Shown here one piece after another: positions 1-5,789 of a stretch of DNA of 7,648 bases. Position numbers and translations under genes: made by a program. Position 1 is the stretch's first letter. The number at the start of each line of letters is the position of its first letter. This stretch comes from Anaerolineae bacterium (GTDB taxonomy: Bacteria > Chloroflexota > Anaerolineae > Aggregatilineales > Phototrophicaceae). The notes beneath the pieces are model-generated. The model saw nothing but the letters and a program-made list of their open reading frames with translations, was not told where the DNA came from and did no database searches. Location: the NCBI GenBank assembly GCA_014379235.1, contig JACMMD010000396.1, forward strand, positions 1-7,648. Direction: 5' to 3'.

Positions 1-1087
1 AGCCTGCCTCCTGCAACAACGCTTGTGCTTGTGCAGTGTCATGAGCATAAACCCCGGTCAGTTCCCGATTGTAGTAAAGCGTTCCCGCCGTTAGCGGCCC
101 CCACGCGACAGGTGAAAACCGTTGGTATACGGCATCCACAATCGCGTTGCGGTTTGTGCCCACGATGAGCGCCCGCCTCACTCCCAACGTATCAGTCGGA
201 AAACGATTCATGTTAATCAAGAATTGAAATGGCTGCCCCGGTACGCCCACTGGCACAATCTGAAGTGTACTGTTACCACTCAATGTGCGTGCATCTATCG
301 GCGGAAGTTCACCCATGACCTGTGCTTCACCACTCTCCAACGCTAATGAACGTGTCGGCGGGTCAGTGAAGAACCGAAACGTGATTTCATCGACTGAAGC
401 ATCTGTCGCCACCCGATAAAACGATGGGCCCCAGTTGTAAGCCGTATTCCGCCGCAGCACCAACCGATCACCCGGAATGTACTCCACAAAACTAAACGGC
501 CCCGTCCCTACCTGATGAAATTGATAGCGATCAACCGAAACAGCGTCGAACGAGGCAGGGCTAGCGATACCCAAATAGACTTGGCTCAGTGAATCAAGAA
601 GCGGGGTATACGGCTCAGACAACAGCAGCCGAATGGTGTATTCATCCACGATCTCATATTGAGCATAGGGGCCGAGCATGAACACCGCGCGCTGTGATGC
701 CGTTTCAGGGTTTGTAATCCGATCAAGGTTTGTAGCGACAGCCTGTGCATTAAATGGGCTTCCATCCTGAAATGTAACCCCCTGCCGCAAGACGAACGTG
801 TAAGTCATTCCGTCATCGGAGATTGTCCAGCTTTGCGCCAATCCCGGCACAATCTCATCGTTCTCAGGGTTCCGGTAAACCAGCGTATCGTAGACCTGCC
901 GCAGCACGATTCCCAACTCGGATGAAGCGTTCCTATGCGGATCAAAACCGCTAGGTTGCAGCGTCAGCCCATACACAATCGGATGTTGGGCCACAAACTG
1001 CGCTGATTGAGTATCGGGAGAACATGAGGCTGCCATCAAAACGACAACACATGCCCATAAGCCAAGCAGCTTTAAGCGCAATTGCAT
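1..1087 (-). CDS. ABC transporter substrate-binding lipoprotein, family 5 (oligopeptide/dipeptide type), partial
   Basis: This is the N-terminal 362 residues of an extracytoplasmic solute-binding protein; the C-terminus lies beyond the left edge. Such proteins capture peptides, nickel or other small solutes outside the membrane and deliver them to an ABC permease. Reading the reverse complement from the ATG at 1087, the N-terminus is a lipoprotein signal: basic and hydrophobic residues 3-18, then lipobox A-A-S-C with Cys22 as the predicted lipidated residue. Family 5 hallmarks follow: GFDPHRN near residues 47-53, VPGLAQSW at 80-87, DDGMTYTFVLRQGVTFQDG at 91-109, and GTGPF at 194-198. The frame is open throughout. 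The start is supported by GGAAAG seven bases upstream (plus-strand 1095-1100). Full-length family members are usually about 500-600 residues, so roughly a third or more is missing. The substrate cannot be told from this part. No permease or ATPase gene is visible; they may lie to the left. Confidence 0.93.
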   Translation of the reverse strand, partial: MQLRLKLLGLWACVVVLMAASCSPDTQSAQFVAQHPIVYGLTLQPSGFDPHRNASSELGIVLRQVYDTLVYRNPENDEIVPGLAQSWTISDDGMTYTFVLRQGVTFQDGSPFNAQAVATNLDRITNPETASQRAVFMLGPYAQYEIVDEYTIRLLLSEPYTPLLDSLSQVYLGIASPASFDAVSVDRYQFHQVGTGPFSFVEYIPGDRLVLRRNTAYNWGPSFYRVATDASVDEITFRFFTDPPTRSLALESGEAQVMGELPPIDARTLSGNSTLQIVPVGVPGQPFQFLINMNRFPTDTLGVRRALIVGTNRNAIVDAVYQRFSPVAWGPLTAGTLYYNRELTGVYAHDTAQAQALLQEAG

Positions 1088-1089
1088 AT

Positions 1090-1117
1090 TTGGACTTTCC
1101 GAGTGGCTTGCTATACG
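1090..1117 (+). promoter_or_regulatory. Candidate promoter for the plus-strand envelope gene cluster
   Basis: TTGGAC (1090-1095) is followed after 16 bp by TATACG (1112-1117); an alternative -10 is TACGAT at 1114-1119 with an 18-bp spacer. Either would start transcription near 1124, upstream of the TTG codon at 1171 but downstream of the ATG at 1024, so it favours the later start for the PrsW-like gene. It is interleaved with the minus-strand promoter and overlaps the ribosome binding site of the divergent gene. The consensus match is moderate. Confidence 0.35.
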
Positions 1118-1130
1118 ATAGGATTTTGGC

Positions 1131-1159
1131 AGTATACCGCAGGTTAGTCGAATTATCAG
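1131..1159 (-). promoter_or_regulatory. Candidate sigma70-type promoter for the solute-binding lipoprotein gene
   Basis: On the minus strand, CTGATA (plus 1154-1159, 4/6 match to TTGACA) is followed after 17 bp by TATACT (plus 1131-1136, 5/6 match to TATAAT). Transcription would start near 1125, giving a leader of about 38 nt before the ATG at 1087. Position and spacing are good, but the call rests on consensus matching alone. Confidence 0.4.
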
Positions 1160-1161
1160 GA
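1158..1161 (+). promoter_or_regulatory. Ribosome binding site deciding the PrsW-like start
   Basis: AGGA lies nine bases before the TTG at 1171, with normal spacing, and downstream of the candidate promoter. The in-frame ATG codons at 1024 and 1051 would place the N-terminus inside the signal-peptide region of the divergent lipoprotein gene. TTG at 1090, 1108 and 1126 remain possible but would precede or crowd the predicted transcription start. Confidence 0.35.
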
Positions 1162-1170
1162 TCAAGCCTT

Positions 1171-2073
1171 TTGAGATTTGACTCGCGCCTGCTGACACCA
1201 CCGCAGGAAAAAGAGGAAGTTTATCCTTATCGCCGCGTATGGCGCAGCATCGCCTTTGAGCACATTATCCTCGTGCTCATCACAATCACGCTTTATATAC
1301 TGGTTGCCTTCATCGGTATCCAATTGCCGCACCAGCTTTATCAATTGGCGAATGTGGTCCTGGCATTACTACCCGCGCTCTTTTGGCTTATATTCTCGTG
1401 GTCAGCCGAGCGTGCAGTCCCACAGCCACGAGAACGACTACTTGCCGTAGCCGTCGTTAGCGCGTTGGTCGCCAATGCCATTGGCGTTCCATTGCTTAAT
1501 AATGTATTTCGCGTCGATGAATGGCTGCCCCTTTCCAGCGCCATTGACCGTATCATTGGCTATACGTTTACGGTTGGCATCGTTCAAGAGCTGCTCAAAT
1601 ATCTTGTTGTCCGTTATCTGACTTGGCCCGATCACTTCCGTACACGCTTAGATGGCGTCGCCTACACAGCCGCCAGCGCCGTCGGTTACGCGACTGCCCT
1701 AAGCCTGAACGCAGCCTTCACCAGTGCCGCTGCGCCCGATGTAGCCGCGATACGTGTCTTTAGTACGCTGGCAGTTCAAACCGCAGCGAGCATCATCGTC
1801 GGCTACGGCTTGGCCGAAACCCTGCTCGGCAGACCAACCTTCTTGCTGCTCATGCTAACTCTCGCCTTAGCCGCCTTCGTCAACGGAGTCGCTATTCCCC
1901 TGCGCGCAGGTCTAATCAATGCCAGTCTAGCTTTAGGGGTTAGCGCTGGTAAGCCCATTCAAGGACTTGCCTTTTCTGCCGTTGTACTCACTGTGATCGG
2001 CATCGCCCTCGCCTTCATTTTCCAAAATGCTGAACTGCGGGAGCAGGAGGCGACTGCGGGACAGGAGCCGTAA
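1171..2073 (+). CDS. PrsW-like multi-pass membrane protein with altered catalytic motifs
   Basis: From a TTG start at 1171 this is a 300-residue integral membrane protein; an in-frame ATG at 1024 would give 349 residues. Residues 1-30 are polar and basic, followed by hydrophobic segments at about 32-50, 59-77 and 90-109 and several more up to about residue 288, then a short charged tail. The core resembles the PrsW family (M82 intramembrane metalloproteases, which cleave anti-sigma factors in Bacillus): a QELLK motif at 139-143 where PrsW has EExxK, then LDGVAYTAASAVGYAT and N180 where PrsW has a GFxxxEN segment. However, the first Glu of EE is Gln139, the Glu before Asn is Leu179, and the later His appears replaced by Gln203. 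I infer a PrsW-fold protein that may lack protease activity. It is probably first in a cluster; the next ATG begins six bases after its stop. Membrane location is near certain; family assignment is moderate. Confidence 0.7.
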   Translation: MRFDSRLLTPPQEKEEVYPYRRVWRSIAFEHIILVLITITLYILVAFIGIQLPHQLYQLANVVLALLPALFWLIFSWSAERAVPQPRERLLAVAVVSALVANAIGVPLLNNVFRVDEWLPLSSAIDRIIGYTFTVGIVQELLKYLVVRYLTWPDHFRTRLDGVAYTAASAVGYATALSLNAAFTSAAAPDVAAIRVFSTLAVQTAASIIVGYGLAETLLGRPTFLLLMLTLALAAFVNGVAIPLRAGLINASLALGVSAGKPIQGLAFSAVVLTVIGIALAFIFQNAELREQEATAGQEP

Positions 2074-2079
2074 TTTCCA

Positions 2080-2679
2080 ATGAGCGTTATCGAAATCTAT
2101 GACCGTCAAAATATGCTCAACCGTCGCCAACGTTGGAGCACGTATCTCGCTATCATCTTCGGCGTGGTTGCGATCTTCATCGGCTTGAACTTGCGCGACA
2201 GCAAACTCTATGCGACCACCCTCTACACCAACACTCGTGCGGGAATCAATGCACGTTACCCCTAAAACTGGCTGATTGACTCGGACGGCAACTACGTGTT
2301 TCGAGTACGCAACGTATCCGAGATTGGCTTCAAAACGACTCTGCAAGTCGCCATCATCCCCGTTGGCCCGGATACGACTACCCGCAGTATATTAGACGGA
2401 CTCTCGCTCAGTCGTTTCCAAACGCTGGCGGCCTATGGTGTTTCTTCAACCACTCCCTACTCACTACCCAATGAGCGTGAAGGCACAGCGATGTCCTATA
2501 GTTATGTCGACACCAGTGCAAACCCCTTTCTCGAAAGCGTCCCGGTAGTCGTAGAGGGTCTGGATGTCTTAACGATCAGTCGGGGGCAGGCAATTGTGAT
2601 TTCCTTCCTCGCCGATGCTCAGACCTATGCCCGCGACCTCGTGATCTTCGAGCGGTTTATAGAGAACTTGGAGTTTTAG
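2080..2679 (+). pseudogene. Membrane-anchored extracytoplasmic protein interrupted by an in-frame TAA
   Basis: The reading frame from ATG 2080 to TAG 2679 spans 199 codons plus the stop and is broken only by TAA at codon 62 (2263-2265). The part before the stop has a basic N-terminus and one transmembrane segment (about residues 20-38), then an outward-facing stretch ending INARYP. The part after continues in the same frame with NWLIDSDGNYVFRVRN, so the junction reads as one beta-strand domain of the form YP-x-NW, somewhat like PsbP/DUF1795-type domains; that resemblance is weak. One substitution (for example TAA to CAA, Gln) restores the protein. An indel error cannot explain it because the frame is the same on both sides. 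AGGAG at 2063-2067 is the likely ribosome binding site, 12 bases before the ATG. The later fragment could restart at GTG 2296, but no good ribosome binding site precedes it and it would lack the membrane anchor. Function unknown. Confidence 0.75.
2670..2673 (+). promoter_or_regulatory. Ribosome binding site for the secreted protease, inside the upstream gene
   Basis: GGAG lies eight bases before ATG 2682 and only five before the alternative GTG 2679, which overlaps the previous TAG by one base. The spacing favours ATG 2682. Because the site sits in the last codons of the interrupted gene, translation of the two genes is probably coupled. Confidence 0.5.
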
Positions 2680-2681
2680 TG

Positions 2682-4895
2682 ATGCGACAACTTCTATGGT
2701 GTGTTCTCGCATTTTGCCTATGCTTTTTACCTGCGCTGCCTGCCGCCGCTCAAGAGAGCTTCGACCTTGAACGCACACAGCGGGCGACGGTGTTTATTAA
2801 ACAGGTACGCATAGTCGAGAATGACCTCATTGAAACGTGTGTCGGCACAGGCACAATTGTCAGCCGCGATGGTCTTGTGCTAACCAACGCCCACAACGTC
2901 CTAACGAGTCCAGCCTGTCCCGGTGACACACTCCTCATCGCCATGAGTGTTCGCTTAGATGAACCGCCTGTACTGAAATACCGCGCTGAAATTGCACAGG
3001 TAGATCCCGGTCTCGACTTGGCACTTCTGCGTATCACCCGTGAACCAGATGGCAGGCTCATCGAACCGGGAACACTCGCCTTTCCCTTCGTTGAACTTGC
3101 AGATTCAGAAACCGTCACGCTCGACAATACCATCACCATCGTGGGTTATCCCGGCATCGGCATTGACCCCGTTACCTCTATACGTGGCACTGTGATCGGC
3201 TTTGTCGCCGAGCCAAGCGCAGGTAATAAATCGTGGATCAAAACTAGCGCCACAATTCCCGGCACATTATCCGGTGGTGGCGCTTACAATCAAGATGGGC
3301 TGCTCATCGGCATCCCTACCACTGCCCCTATACGAACACAGGCAGGCGAAATCTCCTGTGTACGCGACACCAACCGCGACGGCTTGGTAAATTTGAACGA
3401 CATCTGTATTCCAATCGGCAATTTTATCAACTCACTGCGCCCGTCAAATTTTGCCCGTCCGCTGTTGAGAGGCGCAGCCCTTGGCCTTTCCGTAGACACG
3501 CTTACCACCCCTGTCGCGCAGTCCGCCCCAACCGGAGCGCCCACTTTACGCCGGTTGTTTTTCTCGCCAGCCGTGAATGAAGCTGGAATGCCAACTACCG
3601 TTGTTCGCAGCCTGCCCACCGGCAGCAATAGTCTCTATCTGTTCTTCGACTACATCAATATGATGCCAGACACCGTATATGAACTACGTGTCACGACTGA
3701 CGGTATCCCGAATCCCACCTTCAGCCTTGCACCCGTGCGTTGGAGCGGTGGCAGTCGCGGACTCTGGTATATTGGTAGCAGCGGGCAGCCATGGCCCAAC
3801 GGCATATACGAATTTACCGTCTTCGCTAACGGCATCACTGCCGATACAGCGCGTCTCGTCATTGGCGGTGCGCCGGAAACCTTCCCCACATTCAGCGATC
3901 CTATTTTCGGGTTGATAGATTTACGCGGTAGCGTTCTCGGCAACGGCTACGTGCTGCCTGTCGGTAACATCGCCAGCGCCCGCTTCATTTACCGCAACAT
4001 GACTGATGGGCTGGACTGGACAGCCATCTGGTATTACGAGGGGCAAGAGGTCTTTCGCAGTGGCGATGTTTGGGCAGACGGCCTCAGCGGCTCTAAAACG
4101 ATTAGCATTCAAGATGATAGCGGCCTCCGTCCCGGCAACTATCGCCTCGAACTCTACCTGGAAGGCCGTTTGGCTGCCACGTCTGATTTTACGATGGCTG
4201 GCGCACAGGAAGGCGCATTCCCGCAAATATTTAGCGACCCTCGCTTTGCTACGGCGAACACCCCCGAAGATGCCCTGACAGCAACCAGCACCAGCAGCTT
4301 CCCTAACACCTTAGTCAGCTTCTATGCGCTGTTCGACTGGCAGCAAATTGCGCGTGGCACCTTATGGACAATGCGCTGGTCAGTGGATGACGACATCTTC
4401 TACGAGCAAACAATTCCTTGGAATGCGCCCGATACGGGTGAGAGTTTTCTCGTCCAACTTTCCGACCCGGGCGGGATACCCGATGGAACGTATCGAATGG
4501 ATTTGCTTGTGAACAATGTCTTGCTTGCGACTACCGAAGCTCAGGTCGGTATTGGGCAACTTCCCATCGACGTATTCGCGCAGGCCAGCGGTGTTCAGAT
4601 AGGCGGCCAAGTCATCGATGCCGATACCGGAGAGGGCATTCCCGGCGTAACTTTTGTCCTCGTTAGCGAGGATTTCTCGGTTGAAGATTTTACGTGGCAG
4701 CAAGAACAAATCTATGCGTTAGCGGTTACGGATCGAAATGGTAATTTTCAGATAGATCGTCCCCTTGAACTGGATGCGCTTTATAGCGTAATCATCGCCG
4801 CTGACGGCTATCTACCCATCACGGCTGACGGCGTGAGTGTAACGGCAGCAACCGCTAACCCGCTCGAAATCGTCATCCCCCTCACCCGCGACTGA
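2682..4895 (+). CDS. Secreted trypsin-like serine protease with Ca-loop-like segment and C-terminal beta-sandwich repeats
   Basis: This 737-residue exported protein starts with a Sec signal peptide (residues 1-23, likely cleaved after A-A-A before Gln24). Residues about 30-260 form a trypsin/HtrA-like protease domain with a complete apparent triad: His71 in TNAHNV, Asp112 in DLALLRI, and Ser197 in TLSGGG, followed by DGLLIGI. The protease domain carries an EF-hand/dockerin-like loop at 229-240 (D229, N231, D233, G234, D240) bracketed by Cys226 and Cys242. Three beta-sandwich repeats of about 110 residues follow (about 293-397, 400-508, 520-627), each ending in a G-x-Y strand motif at G374, G485 and G602. 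The C-terminus (about 638-735) resembles a carboxypeptidase regulatory-like domain (GGQVIDADTGEGIPGV). There is no PDZ domain, unlike DegP, and no obvious sorting signal or C-terminal membrane anchor. The substrate is unknown. The repeats probably bind protein or cell-surface carbohydrate, which is inference. The tlyA start follows one base after the stop. Confidence 0.87.
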   Translation: MRQLLWCVLAFCLCFLPALPAAAQESFDLERTQRATVFIKQVRIVENDLIETCVGTGTIVSRDGLVLTNAHNVLTSPACPGDTLLIAMSVRLDEPPVLKYRAEIAQVDPGLDLALLRITREPDGRLIEPGTLAFPFVELADSETVTLDNTITIVGYPGIGIDPVTSIRGTVIGFVAEPSAGNKSWIKTSATIPGTLSGGGAYNQDGLLIGIPTTAPIRTQAGEISCVRDTNRDGLVNLNDICIPIGNFINSLRPSNFARPLLRGAALGLSVDTLTTPVAQSAPTGAPTLRRLFFSPAVNEAGMPTTVVRSLPTGSNSLYLFFDYINMMPDTVYELRVTTDGIPNPTFSLAPVRWSGGSRGLWYIGSSGQPWPNGIYEFTVFANGITADTARLVIGGAPETFPTFSDPIFGLIDLRGSVLGNGYVLPVGNIASARFIYRNMTDGLDWTAIWYYEGQEVFRSGDVWADGLSGSKTISIQDDSGLRPGNYRLELYLEGRLAATSDFTMAGAQEGAFPQIFSDPRFATANTPEDALTATSTSSFPNTLVSFYALFDWQQIARGTLWTMRWSVDDDIFYEQTIPWNAPDTGESFLVQLSDPGGIPDGTYRMDLLVNNVLLATTEAQVGIGQLPIDVFAQASGVQIGGQVIDADTGEGIPGVTFVLVSEDFSVEDFTWQQEQIYALAVTDRNGNFQIDRPLELDALYSVIIAADGYLPITADGVSVTAATANPLEIVIPLTRD

Positions 4896-4896
4896 T

Positions 4897-5709
4897 ATGG
4901 CCGAAAAAACCGTTCGTCTACGCCTCGACATCATTGTTCATCAGCGCGGCCTTGCGCCGAGCCGCGAGAAAGCTCGCGCCATGATTATGGCCGGTGAAGT
5001 CGTGGTCGCTGACCGCGTGATCGACAAACCCGGCACACAAATCGACACCAACGCAGAGATTACGATCAAAGGTAAACCACGCTTTGTAAGTCGCGGCGGC
5101 GAAAAACTTGCAGCGGCTTTGCATGATTTCCAGTTAGATGTCTCCGAGCGAATCTGCGCGGATGTCGGCGCAAGTACCGGCGGCTTCACCGACTGTCTCT
5201 TACAAAACGGGGCAGTCCGCGTGTACGCGATTGATGTGGGCTACGGTCAGCTAGACTATACCCTGCGCCAAGATGCGCGTGTCGTCGTCATGGAGCGTAC
5301 TAACGCCCGCTATCTGACGCAATTGCCAGAACCTATTGGTCTTGCGGTGGCCGATGCATCGTTTATCTCGCTTCGGCTGCTGCTGCCTGCTATTAAGGGT
5401 TGGATCACGCCGCAGAGTGACGTGATTACGCTCATCAAGCCGCAGTTCGAAGCGGGGAAACGCGATGTCGGCAAAGGCGGCGTCGTCAAAGACAGCGCGA
5501 TTCACGCCCGCGTCCTTGAAGAGGTTTTGAACTTCGCCCATGAGCAGGGATTCGCCATTCGCGGGCTGACGACCTCGCCTATTAAAGGCCCCGCAGGCAA
5601 CATTGAATTTCTTGCATGGCTTAGTTGGGGTACGCTTCCCGATGCTGATACAACGCCAAATATCGAAGCGCTTGTCGCAACCGTGATCGCCAACAACATT
5701 CACGCTTAA
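4897..5709 (+). CDS. tlyA: TlyA family 16S/23S rRNA (cytidine-2'-O)-methyltransferase
   Basis: TlyA uses S-adenosylmethionine to 2'-O-methylate cytidines in 16S and/or 23S rRNA; in mycobacteria this affects capreomycin sensitivity. The 270-residue length is typical. An N-terminal S4 RNA-binding domain (about 6-60, with RLRLDIIVHQRGLAPSREKA) leads through PRFVSRGGEKL to an FtsJ-like methyltransferase domain. The AdoMet motif is DVGASTGGFTD from Asp89, followed by YAIDVGYGQLDYTLRQD. The K-D-K-E catalytic tetrad known for this family is intact: Lys70, Asp153 (ADASF), Lys181 (LIKPQFE) and Glu237 (NIEFL). The gene begins one base after the protease stop (TGA-T-ATG) and no ribosome binding site is apparent, so translation likely depends on coupling with the protease gene. 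The older name hemolysin is probably misleading for this protein. Whether the product is of the long (TlyAII) or short type was not resolved beyond the length and the presence of an S4 domain. Confidence 0.95.
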   Translation: MAEKTVRLRLDIIVHQRGLAPSREKARAMIMAGEVVVADRVIDKPGTQIDTNAEITIKGKPRFVSRGGEKLAAALHDFQLDVSERICADVGASTGGFTDCLLQNGAVRVYAIDVGYGQLDYTLRQDARVVVMERTNARYLTQLPEPIGLAVADASFISLRLLLPAIKGWITPQSDVITLIKPQFEAGKRDVGKGGVVKDSAIHARVLEEVLNFAHEQGFAIRGLTTSPIKGPAGNIEFLAWLSWGTLPDADTTPNIEALVATVIANNIHA

Positions 5710-5741
5710 CTTCTGTCCTGTACTTCTACCTGCTTTGTAGC

Positions 5742-5747
5742 GATAAT
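5742..5747 (+). promoter_or_regulatory. Candidate -10 element of a lepA promoter
   Basis: GATAAT matches the -10 consensus at 5 of 6 positions and lies 42 bases before the lepA ATG, in the only sizeable gap of the plus-strand cluster. No convincing -35 hexamer is present: TGTACT at 5719-5724 has 17-bp spacing but matches at only 3 positions. LepA may have its own weak promoter as well as readthrough from tlyA. Confidence 0.3.
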
Positions 5748-5748
5748 A

Positions 5749-5765
5749 GGGTTTATCCTAAACCC
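5749..5765 (+). repeat. Perfect 7-bp inverted repeat in the lepA leader
   Basis: GGGTTTA (5749-5755) and TAAACCC (5759-5765) are perfect inverted complements around a three-base TCC loop. No T-run follows, so it is not a canonical terminator of tlyA. It sits next to the predicted transcription start and 24 bases before the lepA ATG. It could be an RNA hairpin at the 5' end of the lepA message or a binding site for a protein on DNA. Confidence 0.5.
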
Positions 5766-5789
5766 GAGCGACCCAATAAAGAAGCGAAG

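Noticed and set aside
122..346. 74-residue plus-strand open frame
   Set aside because: It lies antisense to the clearly coding solute-binding protein and its translation has no recognisable features.
1024..1170. ATG at 1024 as the start of the PrsW-like protein
   Set aside because: It would overlap the first 64 bases of the divergent lipoprotein gene, including its signal peptide, and start upstream of the candidate promoter. The added residues show no family similarity or membrane segment.
2263..2265. Stop-codon reassignment or selenocysteine/pyrrolysine recoding at the internal stop
   Set aside because: TAA is not the selenocysteine (TGA) or pyrrolysine (TAG) codon, and TAA normally terminates tlyA, lepA and the PrsW-like gene in this window.
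2296..2679. Independent gene starting at GTG 2296
   Set aside because: No ribosome binding site precedes it, its N-terminus would start inside a beta strand, and the sequence just before it continues the upstream protein in the same frame.
2679..2681. GTG start for the secreted protease, overlapping the preceding stop
   Set aside because: The GGAG site is only five bases away, and the immediately following ATG at 2682 has better spacing; the choice changes only one residue.
5710..5789. Intrinsic terminator for tlyA
   Set aside because: The hairpin there has only a 7-bp stem and no following T-run.
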